Part shown: positions 25,354 to 33,847 of the stretch, in pieces | How the letters are laid out: the number at the start of each line of letters is the position of its first letter | Numbering within the stretch: the stretch's first letter is position 1 | Assembly: GCA_030038215.1 (NCBI GenBank) | Contig: JASHPI010000155.1 | Coordinates: forward strand, 1 to 50,174 | From: Vulcanimicrobiota bacterium | Lineage (GTDB): Bacteria; Vulcanimicrobiota; Vulcanimicrobiia; Vulcanimicrobiales; Vulcanimicrobiaceae | Length of the DNA stretch: 50,174 bases | Direction: 5' to 3' | The notes under the pieces: generated by a model | Databases searched by the model: none | The model's input: only the letters and a program-made list of their open reading frames with translations | Told to the model about the DNA's origin: nothing | Made by a program: the position numbers and the translations under genes

Positions 25354-27137
25354 CAGCCCAAGCGGGTTCCGACGATCATGTAGTCGCGTGACTCGATCGT
25401 CTTGTCCCAACAAGCTCCGCCGACGCCCAGCGACTTGTACTGCTGGCTGCTCTTGCCGTTTGATGGCGTGAAGCCGCTGCCGACGATCGTCAGCGTGTCC
25501 GATGCGTTCACGGTATTCTGCAACAGCCACGAGTTTGTTCCACCGGGGCTCAAATCCAAACCGCTGCCGTTCTTCGTTTGTGCGACGACGACGTTCTGCG
25601 TCGCTTTGCTTGTACCGGCCGTATAGAGGTAGTGAACGTTGAGCGGCCAGGTGAGCTGACTTTGGTCTTGCGAGTTGCGCTGCCCGTTCATTATCGTTTG
25701 CGTGGTGGACGTGAGCGTCGTCTGCTGGGTGATATTCTGCAAGTACTCCGACGATGTGATGTCGATTTTTTGCAGGTTCGAGAAGGCGATGCTCTGGGTG
25801 ACGCGTGTTTCGACTCGCCCCTTCGACGTCTTCACGTAGCCGGCCACACTGACCGGATGCGTCGCGGTCGTTTTGATCGTTCCGTAGGCCGTGCCCGACG
25901 GACCGAGCTTTACGCGCCGAACGATCGACTCGGATGGCGACGCCGGGGTGCCGTCGCTGATCAACCCTCCCGTCACCTGCGCGGAACCGTGATCCTCGTA
26001 AACGAGCAGGGCGCCGTTGGTCGTGAAGTAGTTGTCGTCGTTATAGACCGAAACCGCGATCGTGTGCGGCTTTCCGTCATCGAGCGTCGCCGCGAACGGG
26101 GTCAGGTTCAGACGGTATGGCGTGAAATTCAAGGTCTCGACGCCGGGGATCGGGATCCAAAGATACGGGTCGAAACCGCCGGTAAAGATGTACGGATAAA
26201 CGGGTGCGACGCCGGCGGCCTGGCCGTCGACCGTCACCTCCCCTTCGCGGAAGGCCGTGCCGCCGCAGTTGTCGAGCTTCTTCGCGAGGCCGTTCGGGAA
26301 ACAGGAGTACCAAAATTCGTCGTTCGACTGTCCTTGCAAGAAAAGATCGAGGTAGGCTGCTTCGACGTTTTTTGGAAACGTAAATGTCCCCATCATTTGG
26401 GTCGACGGCCCGTCGAGGTAGACATAGCCGCCGCGTTTTCCGCCCGATAGCGGATAAACGGCGTCGGCCGCCGTGGCGGCGGGATAGTGCTTCGTCGCCG
26501 GATAGAAATCGAGTTCGGCGCGCCCGTAGATGATGCCGGTATACTCCGAGTTCACGATGTTATAGACCGAGGCTTGTCCGATCGACTTGTTTGCGAAGAT
26601 GGGCGCGTACTCGCTAACGTCGCGCTCGATCTCCCAGCGAGGGCCGGCGTTTTACTGCGGCTCCGAGGTCGTTCCGAAGAAGACGTTGGTGGCGCCGATC
26701 CAAATCGCGCCGGTTCGATCGTATTGCACTCCCTCAGAAACTCTGAACTGCACCTTCATGATGATCTTGGCGTATGGTCCCGGACAGTTCACCGGAGGGC
26801 GATAGCGGAACGGATGGTCGTTGTAATCGGCGAACTTGCCCACCGGCAGTTGCCCAGGAGTGAGCGGGGGAGTCGTCGGCGTGAAGAGCAGGTCGACGCA
26901 GGGCGTTTCAGGCGGATGCGAGACCGGCGGCACGGCCGTGACTGGGTAGCTCGCGCCGTGCCCGCCGGCCATGCCGCTGCGGGCGACCTGGGCAATTCGC
27001 AAGGCGCTGCGCGAGAGCGAGAGCGGCACCGAGGTCGAGACAATCCCGTTGCCGCTCTGCGGCAGCCCTCCGTTCATTGCGCTCGGAGCGCTGCATGCAG
27101 TCAATATTGCAAGAAGAGCGAGCCTGGTGTTCCGCAT
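25350..27137 (-). pseudogene. PNGase A-like lipoprotein gene interrupted by one in-frame TAA
   Basis: The single frame from ATG 27137 to the stop at 25350 (596 codons) is broken by TAA at 26654-26652 (codon 162). On both sides the product matches the peptide-N4-(N-acetyl-beta-glucosaminyl)asparagine amidase A family (PF12222). Before the stop are PPVNCPGPYAKIIM, YDRTGAIWIGATNVF and GTTSEP. After it come RWEIERDVSEYAPIF, TGIIYGRAELDFYP and a Cys-containing C-terminus. The frame is unchanged, so this is a nonsense change, not an indel. The N-terminus is a lipoprotein signal with lipobox LTAC (Cys15). If intact, the enzyme would release N-glycans from glycopeptides outside the cell. A later ATG at 26555 could at best make a fragment lacking the N-terminal domain. 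Confidence 0.85.
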
Positions 27138-27198
27138 TGGCCCGCGTTTCCGCAGCAAGCCGGCATTTCCTCGCACTCCTAACTTGCACAGTGCTTGC

Positions 27199-28980
27199 TT
27201 AGTTGTCTGCGCGCGAGGTGCGCTCGCGAAGCACGGCGATCTCGCGGGCTTGCCGCTCGGCCAGCGCGCGGAATTTTTCGAGTTCGCGCGTCATGCGCAA
27301 CGCGTCGAGATGGTCGTACGCCGTTCCCGCCGCGATGCAGATATTCTTCAGCGCGGCGACCTCGTCGGGATCGATGTCCTCGCCGTTGACGTGCGCGCCG
27401 TAAAGCGCGACCGCCTCGAGTCGCGACCGCACGAAGACCGGCACCGCGAGGACCGGGGTTCGATCGTCTTGCGTTGTGCCGTCCGAGTCGTCGAAATTGT
27501 GCAGGCGCAGCGGGCCGTGCTTGCCCTGCACCTGTAGAAGCAGCGGTCCGTCGAGCACCTCGCCGTCGCGCACGTAGCGACCGTCTTGATCGCGTTTGAA
27601 GAGCGTGGCCGACGTAAGCGCCAAGGCGATTTGCGGTTCGCGTACCAGCGCTTCATCCACGTCCTTGGTGTGTTCTGCGTACGGAAGACCGTCGGCGATG
27701 CGTTCGAGGCGCGTCTCCGCCGCGTGCCGGCGCCGAAAGAAGACGCTCTCGATCCAAGCCTCGACCTTCGCGTGCAGGTTTTCGAGCCAGAACGCCACGC
27801 CGATCGCGGCCGCCGCGAGCAGGACGACGGTCGCGCCGCTGTGCTCGATCAACCGTCCCAGCATCCACTCGATGAAAGCGAAGATCGCGAAGATCGAGGC
27901 GGTCAATACGCCGTACACGACGGTGCGGCTGACGACAAACGAGATATCGAAGACGCGCTGGCGCACGACGGCGTAAGCCAGCGTGAACGGGCCGACGGCG
28001 TAGAGCAGCGCTGAAATCCAAATCAATGGACCCCAGGTCACCAGCGGATAGGCGGCCTCCCAATACCGCGCCCAGTCGGCAGTGTAGCTGATCAGCGTCA
28101 TCAATACGCCGGCGATCACCCACTGCAATCGCTGCCGCTCCTGCGGCGGGGTCGTCAAATAGGTTTGGCCCAGCGCGATCGCGGCGACGAGTACCAGAAC
28201 GAGGGCGGCCAGCGTCGAGCCGAGCGACATCCAGGCCGCCGGGCTCGATCCACGCAAGAGTGCGCTCGCGTCCCAGGCTAGGTTTGGAATTGCAAACAGC
28301 GCACCGATTGGAATCGCGCTGCGGTCGAGCCACGCGGTCCATCGCGTCGTCGGGAGTCCGGAGGGAAAGCGCGCTGCAAAAATGATCAAGCCAACCGGTC
28401 CGGCGATGGAGAGAACGTCGGATGCGAATTCGGCGACCAGGAAAAGTGAGTCGGGGAATCGGTACGTGGTAATGGTCGTCGCCGACATGAGATAGAGGAA
28501 GAGTCCCCAGGTCATGCGGCTCGGGCGTTGGAGAAGAATGACGAGCGCCACGGCGATATAGACGAAACCGGCGAGGCGCAAGAACGAAGGCAGCAACGAG
28601 AATCCGGCTTGCTGCGATTCCGCCGCCGTCGGCGGACGCGCCTCGAGCGCGGCCGTGCGCGCTTCGCCGGCGTGGACGACCGTAAACGCGATGCGTTCGC
28701 CCGGAAGCGCCGGCTGATAACTCAGCCCGATGATGCGATCGTGTAGGCTCGACCGCGTGAAATGGATCTGATCTCCCGGAACGATGCCGGCTTGCGCCGC
28801 CGAAGTGCCGGGATCGACCGATTCGACGACATAGCCGCGCGTGTATGTCAGCGCGTAACCGAAGGTGCTCTGCGGGAGAAAGAGCGTTGCCGTTGCCGCT
28901 ACGTTGAGCGCGACGACGATGGCCGCCGCGAGCAGCGCCGCGACGCGCTCTCCCGGATGCAGATGCCGGCGCGTCTCCAC
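27199..28980 (-). CDS. Multi-helix membrane protein with PDZ and GAF-like regions
   Basis: A 593-residue protein: one N-terminal helix (about 13-36), a PDZ-like segment in the extracytoplasmic loop (VVESVDPGTSAAQAGIVPGDQIHF, about 51-74), then roughly eight further hydrophobic helices to about residue 395. The cytoplasmic tail includes a helix with RRRHAAETRLERIADGLPYAEHT and a GAF-like stretch (about 425-560, with PVLAVPVFVRSRLEAVALYG), ending in a charged coiled coil. The layout is that of a sensor kinase input section, but no kinase (H, N, G boxes) follows. It may be a stand-alone sensor or signal to a partner through the coil. Divergent from the small secreted gene at 29071. Confidence 0.75.
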   Translation of the reverse strand: METRRHLHPGERVAALLAAAIVVALNVAATATLFLPQSTFGYALTYTRGYVVESVDPGTSAAQAGIVPGDQIHFTRSSLHDRIIGLSYQPALPGERIAFTVVHAGEARTAALEARPPTAAESQQAGFSLLPSFLRLAGFVYIAVALVILLQRPSRMTWGLFLYLMSATTITTYRFPDSLFLVAEFASDVLSIAGPVGLIIFAARFPSGLPTTRWTAWLDRSAIPIGALFAIPNLAWDASALLRGSSPAAWMSLGSTLAALVLVLVAAIALGQTYLTTPPQERQRLQWVIAGVLMTLISYTADWARYWEAAYPLVTWGPLIWISALLYAVGPFTLAYAVVRQRVFDISFVVSRTVVYGVLTASIFAIFAFIEWMLGRLIEHSGATVVLLAAAAIGVAFWLENLHAKVEAWIESVFFRRRHAAETRLERIADGLPYAEHTKDVDEALVREPQIALALTSATLFKRDQDGRYVRDGEVLDGPLLLQVQGKHGPLRLHNFDDSDGTTQDDRTPVLAVPVFVRSRLEAVALYGAHVNGEDIDPDEVAALKNICIAAGTAYDHLDALRMTRELEKFRALAERQAREIAVLRERTSRADN

Positions 28981-29070
28981 GCTGCGCTCTACGCCGGGCG
29001 CGCGCCCGACTCATCCAGGCGCCGCCTCCGCGCGTACGTCATACGACGCTGTTTTCTTTAAGGAGATATC

Positions 29071-29532
29071 ATGAACGTCAAGTCCTGGTTTTTTGCGATC
29101 TCCGGCGCGGGGCTGCTCGCGCTTGCGCCGGTCGTGAGCGGCGCCGCTCCGATGACCAGTGCGCCTTCGATGGCCGAGGTCGTCCATGTCGTTGCGTGCG
29201 GAGCCAGCGCCGGTCATCCCGAGGCTTCCTATATGGGGCCCTTCAACAAGATGGTGCTTCAACCGGCGCTGCCGCCGATGGCGATGATCGACTTCTTCAA
29301 CGCATCGAGCCGGCCGATCTCCACGGTCGAGTTCGGTCTGGTTGCCGATGGGAAGCTCTTAGCCGTCGTGCGCGACATGGGATCGTTCGCGCCGAATGCG
29401 CGCATCATGCACGCCTACGGCATCGCTGAGGCGGCCGTGCCACCTGCCAATGCGATGACCCAGTGCGTGCCGCTGCGCGTGCGCTACGCCGACGGAACGA
29501 CCTGGATGAATTCCAGCATGCCGGCCCACTAG
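29071..29532 (+). CDS. Small secreted protein of unknown function
   Basis: A 153-residue protein with a Sec signal peptide (residues 1-25, ending VVSGAA). The start is secure: AAGGAGATATC lies directly upstream of the ATG. The mature part contains two cysteines (VVACGAS and TQCVPL) and a predicted beta-sandwich pattern (MAMIDFFNASSRPISTVEFGLVADG). No family recognised. It is followed on the same strand by the ferritin-like/CDGSH gene. Confidence 0.72.
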   Translation: MNVKSWFFAISGAGLLALAPVVSGAAPMTSAPSMAEVVHVVACGASAGHPEASYMGPFNKMVLQPALPPMAMIDFFNASSRPISTVEFGLVADGKLLAVVRDMGSFAPNARIMHAYGIAEAAVPPANAMTQCVPLRVRYADGTTWMNSSMPAH

Positions 29533-29564
29533 GGAGCGCGCGCGGGGCCTCGAAGCGGCTGGGT

Positions 29565-31562
29565 GTGAACGAAACGATCGCAGCCACACCCAGCCGCCCG
29601 CACGTCGCCGAAGTCGAGAGCCGCGAAGAGCTGATTTATCTGCTCTCACGCGCTTCGGAACTCGAGCACGATCTGACCTGCATGTACCTCTTCGCGGCGT
29701 ACTCCCTGAAGAGCGATCTCCCCGAGGGAGGGATGACCGCCGATGAGCTCGAGCACGTGCGTGGATGGAAGCGGAAACTGGCCTGCGTTGCCGTCGAGGA
29801 GATGCTCCACCTCGCGCAAGTCTCGAATCTGTTGACCGCCATCGGCGGTGCGCCGCATTTTCGGCGATCGAACTTTCCGGTGCCGGCGACGGCGTTCCCA
29901 TTCGGCATCGGGTTGAGTTTGGAGCCGTTCTCGCAGGTGCTGATCGAGCGGCTCGTCGGCTGCGAGATGCCCGAGGACGACGTCATACGCTCGTTCGCGC
30001 CGGAACGCCAAGCCGAGTTAAGGGCTTTGCTCGATCGCGTTGCGGTCGGAATGCACGACCGCGTCGCCGCGGCCCCCGCCGTGCACACGACCGAACCATA
30101 CGACGTCGATTTTAAGACCGTTCCGGAGCTGTACCACAAGATCGAGTCCGGGTTCAGGCGACTCCCTGAAGAGCAGCTCTTCATCGGCCCGCCCGAAGCG
30201 CAGGCCAACCCCAAGTATCTCGACGAGGGTGAACTGATCGCGGTGCTCGATCGCGACTCGGCCCTGCGCGCAATCGAGATGATCATCGAGCAGGGCGAGG
30301 CGCCGAGCGCGGATCACCCCGAAGCGCACTTCTGCGTCTTTAATACGATTCGGGCGGAGTTTGAGGAGTTGACCGCGCTTGCTCGCGCGCAGGGGCGCAT
30401 TTTCGAACCGGCGCGGCCGGTCGTTTCGAATCCAGTGACCCGCTTCTCCGGAGCGGACGGCGGACGGACCCGAATCACGGATCCGCTGGCGCAAGAGGTC
30501 GCCGACCTTTTCAACAGCGCGTACGATACGATGCTGTTGATGCTGATGCGTTTCTTTGCGCACATCGAAGAGAACGAAGAGGAGTTGCGCATGTTGGCGC
30601 GCGGGACGCTGCGCATGATGGCGTCGGTCTTGCGCCCGCTGGCCGAGGCCCTCACGAAGATGCCGGCCGGCGACGCGTATCCCGGGAAGACGGCCGGACC
30701 GGGTTTCGGCTACAACCGCGACGTCCATCTGCTCGCGCACAAGCGCTCGGCGTGGATCTTCTTTCTGGAGCGGATTTGGGAGCTGGCCGGGCGCACGACG
30801 CTGCTCGCACAGGATGAAAGCGCGCCGCCGGAGATCGCTGAAGCCGCGGCGGCGCTCGAATCGGTCGCCGAACATTTGATGCCGTTCGTTCCGAGCAAGG
30901 ACGCCGAGCACATCAAGACCTTCGCCTGCGCGAGTGCCGCCGAGGTTTCGATTCGGCCCGAGCTAAATGGGCCGTACCTGGTGATGAACCTGCCGGAAAT
31001 GGTCAACTCCAGGGACGAGCCGCTCCGCACGCGTCCGGTCGTCGCGCTCTGCCGTTGCGGTGGTTCGGCGCTCAAGCCGTATTGCGACGGTACCCACGCC
31101 CGCATCGGCTTCGATAGCGCCAAGTCGCCGCAGCGTACATCGGACCAGCTCAAGCGCTACGACGGTAAGGAGATCACCGTCACCGATAACCGCGGCACGT
31201 GCTGTCACTTCGGAAACTGTACCGACCATCTTCCCGAGGTTTTCGGCGAGCGGCCCAACGGTTTCGTTCAACCCGACGCCGCCTCGAAGCAAGAGATCGT
31301 CGACATCGTTCGCGCATGTCCGTCAGGCGCACTCGGCTACGTGCTCGACGGTCTCGCGTATCCCGGCGAGCAGCGCGCGCCGTCAATCGTCGTCTCGAAA
31401 AACGGTCCTTACTACGTACGCGGTGGGATCGATCTGCACAACACGCAGCGAAACGACGGCGCTTCGCGCGAGCATTACGCGCTCTGCCGCTGCGGCCGAT
31501 CGAAAAACAAGCCGTTCTGCGACGGATCGCATTGGAACGTGTTCGTGGACCCGGACAACTAG
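29565..31562 (+). CDS. Ferritin-like protein fused to CDGSH, [4Fe-4S] and CDGSH domains
   Basis: From GTG 29565 this is 665 residues. Residues about 15-235 form a ferritin-like (VioB-type, PF12902) domain with paired metal-ligand helices: ELEHDLTCMYLFAAYSL and AVEEMLHLAQVSNLLTAIGG (EExxH). A central helical region (about 300-470) follows. The C-terminus has a CDGSH iron-sulfur motif (CRCGGSALKPYCDGTH, about 496-511), a divergent mono-cluster ferredoxin segment (GTCCHFGNC and ACPSGA, about 544-590), and a second CDGSH motif (CRCGRSKNKPFCDGSH, about 641-656). Both CDGSH motifs keep all three Cys and the His. Expected role: a redox or iron-handling protein that passes electrons or clusters to a di-iron site. 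An in-frame ATG at 29463 lies inside the previous gene and is unlikely. Confidence 0.88.
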   Translation: MNETIAATPSRPHVAEVESREELIYLLSRASELEHDLTCMYLFAAYSLKSDLPEGGMTADELEHVRGWKRKLACVAVEEMLHLAQVSNLLTAIGGAPHFRRSNFPVPATAFPFGIGLSLEPFSQVLIERLVGCEMPEDDVIRSFAPERQAELRALLDRVAVGMHDRVAAAPAVHTTEPYDVDFKTVPELYHKIESGFRRLPEEQLFIGPPEAQANPKYLDEGELIAVLDRDSALRAIEMIIEQGEAPSADHPEAHFCVFNTIRAEFEELTALARAQGRIFEPARPVVSNPVTRFSGADGGRTRITDPLAQEVADLFNSAYDTMLLMLMRFFAHIEENEEELRMLARGTLRMMASVLRPLAEALTKMPAGDAYPGKTAGPGFGYNRDVHLLAHKRSAWIFFLERIWELAGRTTLLAQDESAPPEIAEAAAALESVAEHLMPFVPSKDAEHIKTFACASAAEVSIRPELNGPYLVMNLPEMVNSRDEPLRTRPVVALCRCGGSALKPYCDGTHARIGFDSAKSPQRTSDQLKRYDGKEITVTDNRGTCCHFGNCTDHLPEVFGERPNGFVQPDAASKQEIVDIVRACPSGALGYVLDGLAYPGEQRAPSIVVSKNGPYYVRGGIDLHNTQRNDGASREHYALCRCGRSKNKPFCDGSHWNVFVDPDN

Positions 31563-31566
31563 GTTC

Positions 31567-31875
31567 CTATGCGCGCCGGTGTGATTTACCGCCCTCGGCC
31601 GTGGTGAGCGAGCGCGCGTCGATCCCGGTTAAGGCTTCGAAATACTCCGAGCTCGTGAGAAGCGCTTCCCAGCGGCGCCACATTGCGCGGACGGAGCGGC
31701 ACGAGACCCCGTACTCCTCTGCCAAGCGGTCGCAAGCATCCACATCCGGCGAGCGATGGATCGGCTGGCGGCGCCACAGCCAATCGCGCCAATACTCATC
31801 GGCGTTGTGCGCGATTCTCTCGGCCAGCGCAACTTGGAGAGCGAACAGCGTTTCAGTTTTGACCCGTGGTGCCAA
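31567..31875 (-). CDS. Small putative DNA-binding-like protein
   Basis: A 102-residue frame starting at TTG 31875; no ATG or GTG start and no good ribosome-binding site. The product is Trp- and Arg-rich with a helix-turn-helix-like segment (ACDRLAEEYGVSCRSVRAMWRRWE). Codon choice (mostly G/C in third positions) is like the neighbours, which supports coding. It faces the ferritin-like gene tail to tail and is divergent from the histidine phosphatase. It fills the otherwise gene-free stretch 31563-31925. No family recognised. Confidence 0.45.
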   Translation of the reverse strand: MAPRVKTETLFALQVALAERIAHNADEYWRDWLWRRQPIHRSPDVDACDRLAEEYGVSCRSVRAMWRRWEALLTSSEYFEALTGIDARSLTTAEGGKSHRRA

Positions 31876-31925
31876 GAGCGAGACTTATGTCTGTTGCGTT
31901 CATGCTCCTGTCATTTGGACGTTGT

Positions 31926-33218
31926 ATGATCGCGGAAGTTCGTCGTCGTTTGGAGATCGATACGTTGAGCATTAGCAGACTCTTCGCGTTTCTTGCTGTC
32001 ACATTGCTGTTATGCGGCGCCGGGCCCGCCATAGCGGACGCGCCGCAGTCCTCCGGACTGCGCATGGTGATCGTTTTGAGCCGTCACGGCGTGCGATCGC
32101 CGACGCATCCGGCGGACCTGCAGGCCTACGCGCGCCAGCCGTGGCCGGCGTGGCCGGATCATCCCGGGAATCTCACCGACCGCGGCGCGTTGCTGATGCG
32201 CCAGTACGGCGCATACTATCGCCGTGAGTACGTCGCCATGCTCGGCGCGCCGAACACTTGTCCAGCGAGCGGAACCGTCTTCGTTTGGGCCGACCTCGAT
32301 CAACGCACGCGCGCGACCGCCGATGCGATCGTGCAGGGGCTCGCGCCGGGATGCGGCATCGCAGTCAATCACGCGTCCGGCGATGCCGATCCGCTCTTCG
32401 ATCCGCTGCCGGGCATCGGCGTCGTCAATAAAGCTGCATCGTTGGCTTCGATCGAGGGCGCCGTCGGCGGGAATCTCAGCGGGTTAACCGATGCCTACCG
32501 GGCGCAGTTCGCAGCCATGGAGCAGGTTCTCGGCTGCGCTGCGCCGGTAACTTGCAAACAGATCTCGCGCGTTCCCACGACCGTTGCGAATGAGGGTGAC
32601 GGCGGACTCGCGACGATTTCGGGCGGACTCGACATGGCGGCCGACGTGGCCGAGAATCTGCTGCTCGAGTACACCGACGGTCACGCCACCGTCGGCTGGG
32701 GGCGCGTCGATCACGGCCGGCTCCTCGAGCTCCTTCAACTGCACGTCCTGGCGAAGCGCCTCGAAGACGGGAACCGCTACACGGCGCGCGCGCATTCCTC
32801 GAACATCATGGCGCACATCCTCCAAACGCTCGAAGAGGGCGCCGGCGGCACGGCCGTGGCGGGGACGCGCGTGCCGCCGCAGAGTCGATTCGTCTTCCTC
32901 TCCGGGCACGATACCCAACTGGCGGAGATCGCCGGGCTGCTCGGCCTCTCGTGGCTGATTCCGGGGGATCAGTTCAACGACACGCCGCCGGGGAGCGCGC
33001 TGATCTTCGAGCTCTACGCACCGGGCGCGGGCGGTTCGCCCTTCGTGCGGACCATCTTCACCTCGCAGTCGCTCGACGCGATGCGCGCCGGTTCGGGAGA
33101 GAATCCGCTGCGTGTGCCGGTCTACGTACCCGGGTGCCCGTCGCTCGACTGCCCCTTCGCGACCTTCACTCGTGTCGTCGACGAAGCGATCGACCCGGCG
33201 TTCGTGGCGCCATGGTGA
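31926..33218 (+). CDS. Histidine acid phosphatase (AppA/Agp-like), secreted
   Basis: A 430-residue protein (from ATG 31926) of the histidine acid phosphatase branch (PF00328; E. coli AppA phytase, glucose-1-phosphatase Agp). The catalytic motif LSRHGVRSPTHP is at about residues 51-62, and the proton donor HD occurs in FLSGHDTQLAEI near residue 327. A Sec signal peptide ends at PAIADA. TTG 31965 is a credible alternative start: it has GGAG at good spacing and gives a more compact signal peptide. The protein should hydrolyse phosphomonoesters (sugar phosphates, phytate) in the periplasm or outside. Downstream lies a remnant of a possible organophosphate-type transporter. Confidence 0.92.
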   Translation: MIAEVRRRLEIDTLSISRLFAFLAVTLLLCGAGPAIADAPQSSGLRMVIVLSRHGVRSPTHPADLQAYARQPWPAWPDHPGNLTDRGALLMRQYGAYYRREYVAMLGAPNTCPASGTVFVWADLDQRTRATADAIVQGLAPGCGIAVNHASGDADPLFDPLPGIGVVNKAASLASIEGAVGGNLSGLTDAYRAQFAAMEQVLGCAAPVTCKQISRVPTTVANEGDGGLATISGGLDMAADVAENLLLEYTDGHATVGWGRVDHGRLLELLQLHVLAKRLEDGNRYTARAHSSNIMAHILQTLEEGAGGTAVAGTRVPPQSRFVFLSGHDTQLAEIAGLLGLSWLIPGDQFNDTPPGSALIFELYAPGAGGSPFVRTIFTSQSLDAMRAGSGENPLRVPVYVPGCPSLDCPFATFTRVVDEAIDPAFVAPW

Positions 33219-33447
33219 CGAGAACCCCGGCCGCGAGGGCGGTCAGCGCCATCGCGAGCGTTAGTGTTCCGAACGCGCGGTTCCAACCGAAGGCAAGCGC
33301 AAGACGCGCGATTCCCACCCCGGCAAGCGCGCCGCCAAGATAGCCGACCCCGTCGATCAAACCGGACGCGAGCGCGCTTGCGGCGCGTCCGCCGAAATCG
33401 AGCGCCATCGCCCCCGCAAGATAGGAGTAAGGGCCGGTATTGAAAAG
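33166..33447 (-). pseudogene. C-terminal remnant of an MFS (OPA-like) transporter
   Basis: The minus-strand frame ending at 33166 encodes the last part of an MFS protein. It begins in TGPYSYLAGAMALDFGG, continues with ALASGLIDGVGYLGGALAG, and ends with one further helix and a basic tail. This matches helices 10-12 of organophosphate:phosphate antiporter-like MFS proteins. Upstream of about 33447 the frame continues without resemblance to the family, and there is no room for the missing ten helices, so the gene is 5'-truncated. It overlaps the end of the acid phosphatase gene and abuts the small plus-strand gene at 33440. ATG 33408 could express an 80-residue fragment, probably meaningless. 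Confidence 0.65.
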
Positions 33448-33649
33448 CGCGGTCTCGGGGAACGAAGTGGGTCTCTCGCTGCACGAGTGGTGGGCACTTT
33501 CCGCGCAGGAGCAAGCGCAACTGCGAGGGCACGCCTACGAGCGGCTCCAAAGGGTCGACGCGGATTACGGCAACGGGATGAGTACCGCCTTTGAGTTGGC
33601 CGAAGAGGTGATCGGCGAGCTTTGTGGTGGTATACTCGCTAGGCTATGA
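33440..33649 (+). CDS. Small hypothetical protein
   Basis: A 69-residue frame from TTG 33440; GTG 33467 would give 60 residues and may be the true start. The product (LSLHEWWALSAQEQAQLRGHAYERLQRVDADYG, split here by a turn, then a helix EL-EEVIGEL) is helical and charged, with neighbour-like codon use. Its stop overlaps the next small gene's ATG (ATGA). The beginning coincides with the point where the transporter remnant on the other strand loses similarity. Function unknown. Confidence 0.5.
   Translation: MKSAVSGNEVGLSLHEWWALSAQEQAQLRGHAYERLQRVDADYGNGMSTAFELAEEVIGELCGGILARL
33628..33636 (+). promoter_or_regulatory. Extended -10 promoter for the small acidic protein
   Basis: TGGTATACT is a strong extended -10 (TGn-TATACT). 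The predicted start point is about 33643, only a few bases before the ATG at 33646, which would make the transcript leaderless or nearly so. No convincing -35 box is seen. Confidence 0.5.
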
Positions 33650-33840
33650 GCGATGGACTTCCCTATCCCGACAGCGACGACGACGTTATTGCGCCCGACG
33701 TCGCGCCACTTCAAGATCAGCCGATCGATCCCGGGAAAGCCGTGCGCCTCGAACAGGAAAAATACGCCGACAGCAGCGCCGACGAAAACCGCGACGATCA
33801 GTGGGACGAGCATCACGGCCAACCCGACGACATCGTATAA
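33646..33840 (+). CDS. Small acidic hypothetical protein
   Basis: A 64-residue, strongly acidic protein (many Asp/Glu, motif QDQPIDPGKAVRLEQEKYAD), predicted largely unstructured. G/C-rich third positions support coding. There is no ribosome-binding site, but an extended -10 element sits just upstream, so it may be translated from a leaderless message; it also overlaps the preceding stop by 4 bases. The opposite strand has an open, hydrophobic frame here that is its mirror effect. Function unknown. Confidence 0.55.
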   Translation: MSDGLPYPDSDDDVIAPDVAPLQDQPIDPGKAVRLEQEKYADSSADENRDDQWDEHHGQPDDIV

Positions 33841-33847
33841 ACCTCGG

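Noticed and set aside
27653-29014. 453-residue minus-strand frame in a different phase from the PDZ membrane protein
   Set aside because: Arg-rich shadow; the real frame shows PDZ, helices and GAF-like region.
31866-31925. Upstream start of the histidine phosphatase (MVPRARLMSVAF)
   Set aside because: Would add an odd N-terminus before a good signal peptide; ATG 31926 or TTG 31965 fits better.
33565-33822. Hydrophobic minus-strand frame (MAVMLVPLIVAVFVG)
   Set aside because: Mirror of the Asp-rich plus-strand gene at 33646-33840; no ribosome-binding site and no family match.
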